NCBI GenBank assembly: GCA_027596195.1
Contig: JADGJG010000055.1
Coordinates: 1-58,504 of the forward strand
Source: Podochytrium sp. JEL0797
Taxonomy: Eukaryota > Chytridiomycota > Chytridiomycetes > Chytridiales > Chytriomycetaceae
Reading direction: 5' to 3'
DNA: 58,504 nucleotides
Below are positions 21,346 to 31,866 of this stretch, piece by piece. Numbering within the stretch: the stretch's first letter is position 1; each line of letters starts with the position of its first letter. A program made the translations under genes and the position numbers. The notes under the pieces are model-generated. The model saw only the letters and a list, made by a program, of their open reading frames with translations. It did no database searches and was not told the DNA's origin.

Positions 21346-21390
21346 GCCAATGAATTATAGAGACACACTCTCAAAATCACAAAAAACGCG

Positions 21391-21396
21391 TATAAA
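21391..21396 (+). promoter_or_regulatory. TATA box of the mucin-like gene
   Basis: TATAAA lies 31 bases before the ATG at 21427. With a usual 25–30 base offset the 5' leader would be only a few bases long. Confidence 0.65.
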
Positions 21397-21426
21397 GCGG
21401 GAGGAACAAACACTTCCAAACTTCAA

Positions 21427-22346
21427 ATGCAAATTATCGCCAAAGTCACTCTCCTCGCCGCGATCTTCGCGGCAGGTGTTTCCGCTCAAGCTACTACTGC
21501 TGCCGCCACAACCGCTGCCGCCACTACAGCTGCTGCCACAACCGCTGCCGCCACTACAGCTGCTGCCACAACAGCTGCTGCTACGACAGCTGCGGCCACG
21601 ACAGCTGCGGCCACTACAGCTGCTGCCACCACCGCGGCTGCTACTACTGCTGCGGCCACTACTGCTGCGGCCACTACTGCTGCTGCCACGACTGGAGCCG
21701 CTACTACTGGAGCCGCTACTACTGGAGCCGCTACTACTGGAGCCGCTACTACTGGAGCCGCCACCACTGGAGCCGCTACCACTGGAGCCGCTACTACTGG
21801 AGCCGCCACCACTGGTGCTGCCACTACTGGAGCCGCCACAACTGGCGCCGCCACAACTGGCGCTGCCACGACCGGAGCTGCCACTACCGGAGCCGCCACG
21901 ACCGGCGCTGCCACAACCGGAGCCGCTGGTGGATCAGGTACCAACAACTTTTCAGATTTTGACAATTCCTTTCAATTTCTCTGATCCCCTTCTTAGGTGG
22001 TTCCGGCATCTCCGTGACAGGCAACACATTGATCAACAGCACCCTCAACATTTGCATCCAATCCATCACCGTCACAACCACAGGCGCCCAGTTCACAGAC
22101 AACGCTGCCTGCGGCGACAGCTCCCTCGCTGCCCGATTGTCGGCTGCCCTCGGGAAAGTAGTGTCCCAGTCTCAAATTACATTCACGTGCTCGTCGTCCA
22201 GCACTTGTCAACTGAGTGTGAATGGAGACAACTATATTTACACCAAGCCAGCTCCTAAGCCTACGAATATTGTTATCGGCAGTGGAGCTATTGCTTCGTC
22301 TGTTTCTTCGGGACTCGCTGCAGTTCTTTCCCTCTTCTTGTTCTAA
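21427..22346 (+). CDS. GPI-anchored Thr/Ala-rich mucin-like surface protein
   Basis: Two exons (21427–21937 and 21997–22346) joined by a 59-nt intron give 286 residues. A signal peptide (MQIIAKVTLLAAIFAAGVSA) is followed by 29 perfect pentapeptides: 13 ATTAA and then 16 ATTGA (21490–21924). After a GGSGGSG hinge comes a domain of about 90 residues with four cysteines (NICIQS, AACGDS, TFTCSSSSTCQ) and a C-terminal hydrophobic tail (SGAIASSVSSGLAAVLSLFLF without a charged end) typical of GPI attachment. The repeat would be densely O-glycosylated. Every codon of the repeat is varied at third positions, so the protein repeat is older than the last DNA-level expansion. The role is probably cell wall, adhesion or ice/water binding; none is shown. 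Confidence 0.8.
21490..21924 (+). repeat. 29 × 15-bp coding minisatellite
   Basis: This is an exact 435-base array encoding ATTAA ×13 then ATTGA ×16. The switch from Ala to Gly at position 4 happens once, at about 21685, and is never mixed. Confidence 0.95.
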
Positions 22347-22994
22347 GTTATATTTCCGTCGCGCGTCGACATGGCTTCATAATTGTTGTTTCTCCCATGT
22401 ATATATTTTTCCCTTCCCCCCTCCCTTTTCATTTTATCTATCGCCTTGAGTACACGGGCCATGTATATATCTATTTTATTTATCACTTTTGTTTAATGAA
22501 GCCATATAACAAAAAACCATTTTTCCTTTTGTTTTTGTGCCTGAGAGTTGCAATGAGGAACAATTCGATTATGGTCCCCAATTTGAGCAATCTACTACCT
22601 CATTCTACTGTCAAATTGACATAACTAACTAGGACGGAGTTTTACGGCGTTGCTAGAAGGGGGTGAGAAACGGTAGTGCTCTCTTAAAAAGGAAACAATG
22701 AGAGAAAAAAAGTCAAAATAAATGGTGGGGGTAGCTGACTTTGTCGCTGGAACGCGTGAGGATGAAACCTTTCCTAATGGAGCGGGAGGATTGAGAGCGA
22801 GAGAAGACCAATCCTTACCTCGTTTTACAAAGAATTTCCTCTTCTCATTTTCCAACTTGTCTTTTTTTAATTTTCTCAACTTGGGGTGATATAAAATATG
22901 CGATAACAACTAACGAAAGCAAAATACAACTCGTGTGATGAAGATCGGGGGGGGGGGGATCCCCTTTCTCGAAAACCCATTCCCGCAAAGAAAA
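22347..22994. other. Intergenic with a 12-G run
   Basis: T-rich 3' region of the mucin gene and the 3' side of the F-box/LRR gene. G runs from 22947 to 22958, immediately followed by atcccc. No gene is seen; a minus-strand open frame at 22625–22909 has no recognisable feature. Confidence 0.45.
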
Positions 22995-24557
22995 TCACAA
23001 CTCCCCTTCAAAATCAGCCACCCGTTTCAACGCCTCCACACCAATCAACCGACACCAATCCCTTGGCATCGCAGCCCCCAATTTCCTGGCCTGCATCGGT
23101 GGCGAAACGGGAGGACTCAACATTTTCTTAACAGGCAGAGGAAGCCGCGATCCCCTCCGCGCCATATCAACCCCACTCCCACCCTTTCCACCAGCATCCT
23201 CCGCCTTTTTTTGCCTCTCCACCCGCATCCTCGTTTCCTCCTCCACCTCCCAACACTCCCCCGCAACCACCTTCACAAAACTCCCCTCCACCCCCTCACA
23301 CCCATCCACCCTCACCTCCACCAACCCCCCACACTCTCTCACCAAGCGCCTCACATCCCCCGCCGTCACCCGCGTCCCACTCAACCCAACCCTCTTCAAC
23401 AAACTCCTCGTCATGAATTTCAAACGTCCCACTGAGTCCAACAGTTCGAGCATGTTGGTGGAGGGACGGTCGTCCGTGGGTGGGGCGGGTGTACCCGGTT
23501 CAGCAACCCCCGCACAAGTTTCCGCGATTTTGAGGGCAGTTGTGGACGTGAGGAGTTCACACCCATCAAGGTCAAGAGAGGACAGCTGGATAGTCGAAGG
23601 CGGGGTCGAGAGTTGATTGAGGAGGGTAATCATGTGAGCGTCTGTGAGAGTGTCACATCCACTAAGACAAAGCGTGGCAAGGTTTGGTGCACGGGTGGCC
23701 AAAGTTTGGAGATGATCCAGGGCCGGTCTCGACCCCGACATGGACACACTCGTGAGTTTGAGTGCCGTAGGTCCCTTGATTATATGACCGGAATTTCGCG
23801 TTGTGGGGGGAGGTGACCCAATGAAGGAGGCGCGACGCGGGCGTGGGTTTGGGTCTTCGGGTTCGGCGGGTTGGATTCCATCAAGGGATAAGGATTCGAG
23901 GGATCGAAGACCCGTTAGGAGAATGTCGAAAGAGGCGAAGGAGACGTTTGTGGCGCTGAGGTTGAGGGAGGTGAGGTTCGGACAGCCCTTGACCAAATCG
24001 GGAATGTATCCGTCTCCGATAGGACATCCTTCCAGAGAGAGAACTGACAGTTGAGGCACATAGTCAGACAGGGACTGGATGATCTTTGATGAGATGTGGA
24101 GACAGTGTGTGAGTGTGAACGCCTCAATGTTTGAACACAAGGCGAGCGCGGTTTCAAGGTCTCCCATCTCAATGTTTTCAGCCGCAGGACCTTCGATACG
24201 CAGCTGTTCGATCAGGGGGTGGTATTCGTAGACCGAGGTCGTGTTTGCGGATTTGGCCAACGTGCGGATTAATCTCGCAAACGCCCACTTTCCCTGCAGA
24301 GAAGGACTCGAGTACAGCGCCGGCAGGACCCCCTCCGCCCACGCGGAACACACGGCAATCAGCACCAGCGGAGAATCCACAAACAAAAGAAGGCGGCGGA
24401 ACACGACGGGTGGAAGCCGGAGAACCGCTGCGAGGAGTTGCTCGCCGTCTGCCTCCGAGGAAGTGTCTGAATCCGAGTCAGAGTCGAATCCGTTGCGCAC
24501 CGTCAATGCGCGCGGTGCCACGCCAAACACGGACGAGCGGAGAAGCGCTGGCAACAT
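22995..24557 (-). CDS. F-box/LRR protein (FBXL/AMN1-like)
   Basis: A single exon encodes 520 residues. The N-terminus is acidic and Ser-rich (DSDSDSDTSSEADGEQ). An F-box-like segment (LRLPPVVFRRLLLFVDSPLV to CSAWAEGVLP) follows. Cysteine-containing LRRs of the FBXL/AMN1 type come next: LTHCLHISSKIIQSL, LSLEGCPIGDGYIPDLV, LCLSGCDTLTDAHMI, LDLDGCELLTSTTALK. A basic, low-complexity C-terminus closes the protein. It probably selects substrates for an SCF ubiquitin ligase. The start codon at 24557 is the first ATG of the frame. Confidence 0.8.
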   Translation of the reverse strand: MLPALLRSSVFGVAPRALTVRNGFDSDSDSDTSSEADGEQLLAAVLRLPPVVFRRLLLFVDSPLVLIAVCSAWAEGVLPALYSSPSLQGKWAFARLIRTLAKSANTTSVYEYHPLIEQLRIEGPAAENIEMGDLETALALCSNIEAFTLTHCLHISSKIIQSLSDYVPQLSVLSLEGCPIGDGYIPDLVKGCPNLTSLNLSATNVSFASFDILLTGLRSLESLSLDGIQPAEPEDPNPRPRRASFIGSPPPTTRNSGHIIKGPTALKLTSVSMSGSRPALDHLQTLATRAPNLATLCLSGCDTLTDAHMITLLNQLSTPPSTIQLSSLDLDGCELLTSTTALKIAETCAGVAEPGTPAPPTDDRPSTNMLELLDSVGRLKFMTRSLLKRVGLSGTRVTAGDVRRLVRECGGLVEVRVDGCEGVEGSFVKVVAGECWEVEEETRMRVERQKKAEDAGGKGGSGVDMARRGSRLPLPVKKMLSPPVSPPMQARKLGAAMPRDWCRLIGVEALKRVADFEGEL

Positions 24558-24630
24558 ATTTCAGGTGTGCTTGTGAAATGAAATTCACCAATTTAATCTT
24601 ATTTTTCAACTCTCCTTTGCACCCTTGTCT

Positions 24631-25275
24631 CTACTCTACACGCATTCCCTCCACCTTCTTCCCAGCCAAAAACAACTCCAGCACCCCACCAACATGATCC
24701 ACAGCCTCCCTACTAACCTGATGATGCACCACCCACCTCTGCTCCCCAACCCCACCCCCCAGAACACGCACCCCCTTCCCCCCCAAAACACTCTGCAACT
24801 CCGTCCCCGAAACCCCCACATCCGTCGTATCAAACCACACCATATTCGTTTCCACCTTGCGCGTCAACAGGAACCCCAACGCCTCCAGCCTCTCCCCAAG
24901 ATACACCGCCACCTCATGATCCCTCCCCAAATTCGGAAAATGCCGCTCAATCGCATACACCCCCGCAGCCGCCAACCCCCCAGCCTGTCTCCACCCCCCA
25001 CCAAACACTTTCCTAAAATGCTTGGCACGTTTCACAACCTCCTTCGACCCCACAAGCACAGACCCCACAGGCGCACCCAATCCCTTCGAGAGACAGAGGG
25101 ATACGGTGTCGAAAAGATAGCAGTATTGTGACATTGGGATCCCGGTCGCGGCGCTGGCGTTCCAGAGCCGCGCGCCGTCGAGGTGGAGCTTGAGGTTATG
25201 TTTTTTGGCAAAGGCGTGAATCTTGAGGAGTTCGGAGAACGGGAAGATCTAAGGAAATGAGCGGTGTGAGTGGGG

Positions 25276-25319
<44 letters not shown>

Positions 25320-26084
25320 TATGCGCGAAGAAACAGCGGGTGGTTGGAGGAATAACGGAGCACATCTTTCCATACCTCTCCCCCAAGCGTATTCTCCAAA
25401 CAAATCACCCGCGTAGGCGCATGATGCACGTCATCATCTAGAATGATCCACTTTTCAATCTCCTCCACCGTCAAATGATTCTTCCCAATCGCAGGCTTCA
25501 CCGGAATAATCAACGCCTGCGAATGATGCGCAACCCCGTTCGCTTCATAACAATACACATGGCTTCGTGCGTCGGCAAGGATACTGTAAGGCGGGTTCGT
25601 CAGCAGTGTTCGAATCGCGAGTTGGTTCGTCATGGTGCCAGACGCGCAGAAGAGGGCGGATTCGTGCCCGGAGAGGGTGGATACGAGGGATTGGAGGTGG
25701 TTGACTGTGGGGTCGTCCTGTTTTCACGCGTGGGGGTGTTTAGTGGTATCAAATGCGATTACGCGGTAACGTAAGGTACCTCGAAGACGTCATCACCCAC
25801 GGGAGCGTTGGCCATGGCTTCGCGCATGGCGATGGTTGGTGTGGTGACTGTAATGGCGAAGTGAGTAATACAATCAGAATAACAACGGCCATACCGGTAT
25901 CACTCCGCATGTCAGCAATGAGATCCGATTCGGGAACCACGGCGCGAATGTTTGGTCCTCCCGCAGAGTACATGGAAGCAGCGCCAACGGCCGAGAGAGT
26001 TGATGCACTTGTTGACGATGACATCATTCGTTTCACGGGGCTGATGAACCTTGGACGATTGAACGAACGAAAGTTTCGAATCAT
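24631..26084 (-). CDS. GLY1: Threonine aldolase (PLP-dependent, GLY1-like)
   Basis: The enzyme cleaves L-threonine/L-allo-threonine to glycine and acetaldehyde. Sequence blocks are LIADMRSDT at the start, [48 protein letters not shown], and [17 protein letters not shown] with the PLP Lys in SKG. Three introns are visible: near 25895–25850, 25780–25720, and 25375–25249, the last holding a (TG)19 run. I chose the ATG at 26084 because it opens a basic, Ser-rich presequence ([16 protein letters not shown]) that looks mitochondrial. The ATG at 26126, in the same frame, would add 14 residues and hide it. The ankyrin gene is divergent, 134 bp away. Confidence 0.88.
25279..25317. repeat. (GT)19 microsatellite inside an intron
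   Basis: The run lies in the 127-nt third intron of the threonine aldolase gene. On the coding strand it is (AC)19, between the donor and the acceptor ttccttag. Confidence 0.95.
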
Positions 26085-26218
26085 TGTTTTTTTTTTGGCA
26101 ACGGTTGTGGTCGAAGCCCCACCCACACCCGGTCACACCTCGAATGAACCACCCCTCCAATTGCCCATGCGCAGACCACGCGCCCACAAACCCGTCCGTC
26201 ACACAAACCCTCGAAGAG

Positions 26219-26590
26219 ATGGACTTTGAACGCTCGCTCCACGCCTCCGCCCTCTCGGGAAACCTCGTCAAACTGACCAAACAGCTTCAAACCTGCACAA
26301 ACGTGAACGCGTTCGATGCAAGTGGATACACTGCGCTGCATTATGCAGCCAGGAACGGACGGGTGTCGTGTGTGAAGGCGTTGGTGGAAGCTGGGGTGGA
26401 TATCGATTTGCAAACAAAGGGGTTGGGTACAACAGCTGTCATGAGGGCCGTGTTGGGTGGACACGCGGAGGTGGTGCAGTTTTTGATGGAGCGAGGAGCG
26501 GACTTGGGAATCCGAGACGCGCAAGGAAGGGAGGTGTGTGGGATGGTGAAGGCGGGTGATGAATCGATGCAGCGGATTCTCCACAAATAA
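26219..26590 (+). CDS. Small ankyrin-repeat protein, 123 residues
   Basis: The single-exon ORF starts MDFERSLHASALSGNL. It carries three ankyrin repeats with the canonical helix turns: SGYTALHYAARNGRVSCVKA, TAVMRAVLGGHAEVVQFLME and a partial third (LGIRDAQGREVCGMV). It consists of little else, so it probably works as a small binding module. It is divergent from threonine aldolase and followed by BTA1 after 150 bp. Confidence 0.75.
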   Translation: MDFERSLHASALSGNLVKLTKQLQTCTNVNAFDASGYTALHYAARNGRVSCVKALVEAGVDIDLQTKGLGTTAVMRAVLGGHAEVVQFLMERGADLGIRDAQGREVCGMVKAGDESMQRILHK

Positions 26591-26740
26591 GCTGACATTC
26601 GCGCATCTCCTTGTTCCACGTGTTTTCGCTCGCGCGTGTTGGCAATCTCAAAGTTGAAAATTTTCTCTCGCCCCATTTTTGGGGGGATATTTCGGTTCGA
26701 ATATTTATATTGCCTGTGAACGAAGCAAAGACTCTTTCAA

Positions 26741-29700
26741 ATGGCGCCCTCGCACACCCGCCCGGACACCCCGGTTTCGAAACCAGCCAAGGCGACACCC
26801 GCCTTCTCCGCGTCCGCTGAAGACGCGGCCAAAATCACCGCGCGCAACAAGGCCGTGCCTAGTGCCCACACGGGCGGCGGCGTCTCTGTCGGCGTCGGTG
26901 GCCGCCTCAAGCACGCCACAAAGAAGCGCTCGCTGCTGCAGTACAAGCGCGTGTACTTCTATGCCTTGGTAAGAGATAGCCATCCTGGCGTGTTTGCTCG
27001 GGAACCTTGAGTCCCTTGTCCTAGCCCACGTGCCTGGGCTTCTTGTCTAGCTAGCTCTCCTAGAGGCTCCTTGCTAACACACACACGCACAGCTCTCTGT
27101 CATGGTGCCCTTCATTGCGTCCGACTGGGTGCCCAAAGCGTCCTTCCTCGGCGAACTCAAGGAGAAGCTCGGCGGCGGGCTCTCTGGCACGGCCGTTGCG
27201 GTGCTTCTCGCAGTGCTCGGCGTTGCCGCTGTTCTGTTTGGCACCTCAGGTGGCTCGCTGTACCTGCGCTTTGCGTACCAGTGCTTCATCAAGCCGTTCC
27301 TGAAGAAGAAGTCCACGGGCCTGGACTCAGAGGAACACCAGAACCGCCTCGAGGCCTTCTACGAGGGCCAGGCTGACATCTACGACGAGACTCGTAGAAG
27401 GTTAGTAATGCATGGCCTGATGATCCATCTTTATCTCACCGCTAATGAAATTTTTTCTCTTTTTCCCGCTCCCCTTCAAAAAACAGACTCTTGCGCGGAA
27501 GATCCACCATGCTCAAACTCTGCGCTGCCCAGCTCGCCCAGTTCTACCCCGTCCGCTTCGCCAACGATTTCAAGACCGGAAAGGCCGGCGAATCCGTCAC
27601 CGACCCGTCCGTTCTGCCATCCCCACCCATCTCGCCATCTCTCTTGTTCTCCAACAACGACAAGCGCTACGCGTGGATCGATGTCGGCGGTGGTACCGGT
27701 GCCAACATTGAGATGATGAACACCTTCTTCCCCATCCGCAACTTTGACAAGGTCTACTTGGTCGATATTACCCCGTCCCTCTGCAAGGTTGCCGAGGAGC
27801 GTTTCCGCAGACTCGGATGGACTAACGTGACGGTCGTGTGCATGGACGCGTCCAAGTTTACGATCCCGAAGGAGGATGGTGAAGACCTCGAGATTGCGCT
27901 CATGACTATGTCGTACTCGCTTTCCATGATTGAAGCCTTCTATCCCATTATTGACGGTCTTGTGAATGTCTTGTCGCCCACGGGTATCTTTGGCGTGGCT
28001 GACTTTTACGTCTCGTCCAAGCGTTCGAGCGACCCGACTCGCCAGCTTTCGTGGTTGTCGCGTTGGTTCTGGTCTATTTGGTTCGACGCCGACAACATTG
28101 TAAGATGTTTTGCTGTGTTTTTTGCTTCTATTGCGTCGTCCTGATTTCGTGATTTCACCTTTGCAGTATCTCCACAACTCCCGCCGCGACTACCTCGAGC
28201 ACAAATTCAAGACCGTGAAGTCCCTCAACGGAAAGAACCGCTCCATGTTCCCCGGAGTGGCCATCCCCTACTACGTCTGGGTCGGTGCCCAGCACGGAGC
28301 CGTCCTCCCTGCCCTCACAGACTCCATCGACGACGCGGACTCGATCGCTGCCGAGGAAGAAGAAGAAGCCCAAGCCCTCGCTGCCGTTACCAAATTGCCC
28401 CACGTTTCCTCGGAGCACGTGCACGGACAAGGTCTCAGATGGAGACAACCGTTTGACCCGGCGTTGATTCCGCGTTTCTCGACCTACATTTACGCGTTTG
28501 CTTGGGAAGACCCGCGCACGGATTTGGAGTTTTTGGACTTGACGCCTGAGGATCGGATGCTTGTGATTACGAGTGGTGGGTGTAATGCGTTGGAGTATGC
28601 GACCAAGGTCGGACCCGCGAGGTTTGTGTCACTTTGTTTTCTTCTCTGCTTGTGGGTTTGGTTGCGATCTCGGTTTGCTGACTCTCGAAACCTCTTTTTA
28701 GAATCCACTGTGTCGACCTCAACCCTTGCCAAAACAACATGCTCGAGCTCAAGCTGGCCGGTATCTCTTCCCTCCAATACGCCGACTTCTGGCGCCTCTT
28801 TGGAGAAGGAGAAATGAACAACTTTTCGGGAGTCCTCGACACGCACTTTTCGCCGTACCTCTCTCCCTACGCGTACCACTTCTGGAAGGAGACGGCCGGG
28901 TTCAAGAACCTGTTCAAGACGGGATGCTCTGGCTTGGCGATTCGGATTTTCCAGTTTGTGTCCAAGGCTCGTGGATTGCAAGGTGCTGTGGAGAGAATGT
29001 GTGGTGCGGATTCGATTGAGGAGCAGAATGAGATTTGGCACAAGGAGATTCGTCCACACTTTTTGGTGAGTTTTTTTGGGGGGTTGGGGTTCCAGCAAGG
29101 AGCGAGACACTGACCTGCTTTCTTTTACAACAGAGCAAATGGTTGATTATGCTGTTGAACAACGATCGTTTCTTGTGGGGCGCTCTTGGTGTCCCTCCCG
29201 CTCAGATGCAGATGCTCTTGGAAGAAGGTAACAATCCCCTCCCCTTCCCTCCCTTCCGCAATACCCTGTGGCGACTTTTTTTCTCTCGGTTGTTTTTCCC
29301 TATTCTTTTTGCGCTTGAATCGAGTTTGGTTGTGCGTTTGAACTGGTTGTACCTCCCTGGCCGGCACTCAACTTGCCTGGTCTTGGGGGGGTACCATGGA
29401 CTTTTCGATAAGCCCCCCTTGGCGGTGGGGTGAACGGGGTTTTCAACCTCCCCGGCTTCGAATATTCATGACAGATGCGAACCACACCTCTCTTTTCCCA
29501 AAAGCTAAAAAACAAAATTTGGAGGAACAATTTTGAGTGCAAGGGGAATACTGTAGCGGTACTTTCTGATTGTGGGAATTCAACATCCCACCCTTGCATT
29601 TTGAAATTCGTTTCCTTCCTTGTGATCTCAACATCGCATATTTTCCCCTCCCTCTCCCCACCCTTTTTTCCCAAAAACCACAGGTTCCGCATACGACTAC

Positions 29701-30242
29701 GTAGTCAACACCCTCGACCCCATCATCAAAGCTTCCCACCTCCGCGACGACAATTACTTCTACTACGCCTGCCTCATGCTCAAATACACGCCTGCCAACG
29801 CCCCGTCCTACCTCACCGAAGCCGGCTTCAAAACCCTCCAACAGAACCCGTCGCGTCTCGACGCGTTCCGTATCCACACCCGCACGATTGTCGAGGTTCT
29901 CAAAACTGACGTCGCCGACGGCGAACTCACGCGTGTTATCCTCATGGACCATCTCGACTGGTTCAGCAATGAAGACGCGGAAGAGGAAATCATGGCCGTT
30001 CATCAAAAGCTGGCCGTGGGCGGTCGCGCGTATTGGAGAAGTGCGGGCAAGTATCCGTGGTACAATTCCATGTTTGAGGAGAAGGGGTTCAAGGTTACTC
30101 CGTGTCAGATTCGGGATGAGAAGACGCCGTATATTGATCGTGTCAACAGTGAGTTTTTTTTGAGGGTGGGAGGGGGGTGCTATGGTTCTGACTCTTTTTT
30201 TTTGCAGTGTACGCGTCGTTGTGGATGGGCGAGAAGCTTTGA
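26741..30242 (+). CDS. BTA1: Betaine lipid (DGTS) synthase, BtaB–BtaA fusion
   Basis: Eight exons (26741–26968, 27093–27400, 27487–28099, 28167–28621, 28702–29065, 29134–29227, 29684–30148, 30208–30242) sum to an exact 853 codons plus stop. After a membrane helix (GTAVAVLLAVLGVAAVLFG) comes an N-methyltransferase domain with SAM motif I (WIDVGGGTGANIEMM) and VYLVDITPSLC. The second half is the 3-amino-3-carboxypropyl transferase (BtaA/DUF3419): MLVITSGGCNALEYATKVG, HCVDLNPCQNNML, and VILMDHLDWF. Together they turn diacylglycerol and S-adenosylmethionine into the phosphorus-free lipid DGTS at the ER. BtaB-before-BtaA is the fungal order, the reverse of green algae. Such genes are usually induced by phosphate starvation; no regulatory site is visible to me. 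Confidence 0.92.
29228..29683 (+). other. Long intron 6 of BTA1
   Basis: At 456 nt it is four or more times longer than the other introns in the window. It holds pyrimidine-rich stretches at both ends and no recognisable ORF or repeat. Confidence 0.6.
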
Positions 30243-31253
30243 ATGGATGCGTTGTTTGGTCCAGTTGAGGCGAGGGAGGGGTGGAGTTAATGGGTGTTTT
30301 TTTTCGGTTGATGAAGTTGTTGGTTTTTTTTCTCGCACTTTCTAACCACCTTTTGGTGCTGTTTATAAATATAAATGAATGTGAGATAATTTATGACGTA
30401 TATGGGACGCTTTAGGCTTCGTGAACGCGTTTGTTTTGAATGTTGATCCACGGACGCGTTTTGAGACGATCTCGACGTGTTCGGAAGAACTCGTGGTGCG
30501 TCTCGCGGTTCGCGGACGCGTTTTGTTTCACTTTCGCCGTAATCTATTCGCAGAAGACACTAAATGGTTCCATCCCGTTTCGCGGATATAGCAGGGGCAA
30601 GCGTGCATGTCATTCATTGAATCCGTTCGGAAAAGTCGAATGGTCCTACGGATTCGTTGAGCTCCTTTTTTTGGTCCGAAGGGACCTGGAAAAGGACAAA
30701 AAGGCAGGACCCCCCTCTCGTTTGACCAAAAAAACATAACCCAAACACGCAAGTCCGACCGAGAGTCAGCATCAAGATATCCTGGTCGCCGATGTCGTCG
30801 CATCAACCAGTACTTCTGAACAGGGTGCGTGTTCCGAGCGAACGTGTCTTTGCACAGGTGAACAGATTTCCAATTTCAAGAGACGCAGTTTATGAAGAAG
30901 AATCCCGAGATTCTCTGTTATCCCAGAAATGGGGTTTTTTAACTAGAAAGAAGAAATATGGAAAAACGGTGCTGGTCGTCCAGAAAACGCGCGCGAATGA
31001 TTTTGTATAGGTTGCACTAGTTAAGAGGCGGTTCGAAACCAGATTGACGAGACGTTACTTGATGTATGAGCGGTTGTTCTCGGTTCCGCAACCAGATCCA
31101 ACGGCGCAATCTCGATGCGTGTTCGCGTGGCTTGCTTCTGTTTTCGTGGTTATTCGTCGACCTCTTCGTCGTACGAGTCCTCGCTTTCACTCTACGGTTT
31201 CACCTCGTTCAAGAAAACTGCTCAAATTAGTCCGCATGGGCACGCGAAACATT
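30243..31253. other. Intergenic, contains repeat copy 1
   Basis: 3' region of BTA1 and then non-coding DNA with several acgcgtttt motifs. The only structure I can name is the first copy of a ~225-bp repeat (30625–30850). No RNA gene is recognised. Confidence 0.5.
30625..30850 (+). repeat. ~225-bp interspersed repeat, copy 1
   Basis: It aligns with 31772–31998 from gttcgga, through the shared blocks atggtcctacggattcgtt, gtccgaagg, gagagtc-gcatcaagatat, cctgg, and gggtgcgtgt, to aacgtg/accgtg, at roughly three quarters identity. The orientation is the same. Confidence 0.7.
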
Positions 31254-31625
31254 TTATTCAGCGAAATAGGGAAACACTTTCACAGGCAACGCCTTGAGAT
31301 CCTTGAATTGACAACCTGCCCCATCTGGCCCGAACGGCTCCAATGAAAGCAAGTAAAGAAATTCACCAGTGATTGGGACGCGGCGCAACTCATGAGACTT
31401 GGACTCCGCAGGGTCAAACAACTCGGTTTTGAAACTCGTCCATCCTTTCCCGATCCTCGAGATGGATACGCGTTCGAGCTCGCAGCCTCGCCTTGATAGC
31501 TCCACACTGGTTGGGATTCTGTTGACACGCAGGAACAGATCATGCGGGCTCGCGAAGAAGGTCTCGCAGCGATCAGAAGTAATAAAGTCCGTCCTGAGTT
31601 CAAAGTTCGCTAGCGTTTTTTCCAT
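31254..31625 (-). CDS. Hypothetical protein, 123 residues, between two repeats
   Basis: A single-exon ORF starts MEKTLANFELRTDFITSD and ends LPVKVFPYFAE. It is hydrophilic with mixed composition (LFLRVNRIPTSVELSRRGCE), unlike the low-complexity frames around it, and has no membrane segment. I do not recognise a family. It lies between the two copies of the ~225-bp repeat and may travel with them. Confidence 0.4.
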   Translation of the reverse strand: MEKTLANFELRTDFITSDRCETFFASPHDLFLRVNRIPTSVELSRRGCELERVSISRIGKGWTSFKTELFDPAESKSHELRRVPITGEFLYLLSLEPFGPDGAGCQFKDLKALPVKVFPYFAE

Positions 31626-31634
31626 GGTTTCTGT

Positions 31635-31740
31635 TGGTGGCTGGTTGTGGTGGTTTCTGGTTGTGGTGGTTGCTGGTGGTGGTGGTGGTGGACTTGGTGG
31701 GGGGAGGGGGGGGGGTGGGTGGGCGGTGGGGCCCTTTTTC
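31635..31740 (+). other. G-rich tract with G-quadruplex potential
   Basis: The plus strand runs through ggt/gtt repeats into many runs of three or more G (31690–31735). This is upstream of the minus-strand ORF that starts at 31625, so the quadruplex would form on the non-template strand's complement. Confidence 0.5.
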
Positions 31741-31866
31741 GAGGGGGGCCGAGGGAGCTCCCGAGCTAAGTGTTCGGACAAATCTGATGGTCCTACGGAT
31801 TCGTTTTGCTCCCTTTTTTGTCCGAAGGCCCCCCCGAAAAAGTACAAAAAGGGCGAGCTCCCTCGC
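31731..31866. repeat. Large imperfect palindrome at the edge of repeat copy 2
   Basis: Nested inverted repeats are visible: cgagggagctc (31750–31760) against gagctccctcg (31855–31865), both exact; ttcggacaaa against tttgtccgaa, both exact; and ccctttttcgaggggggcc against ggcccccccgaaaaa with a short insert. An RNA from here would fold into a long hairpin. Confidence 0.6.

Noticed and set aside
21486..21965. Val/Ala repeat protein on the minus strand
   Set aside because: Antisense of the same minisatellite.
21275..22258. 327-codon Leu/Pro-rich frame over the mucin gene
   Set aside because: A shifted-frame reading of the 15-bp repeat; the ATTAA/ATTGA frame has a signal peptide, TATA box and GPI tail.
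31020..31075. B-box-like ggttcgaaacc suggesting a tRNA or SINE
   Set aside because: No matching A box or cloverleaf upstream.
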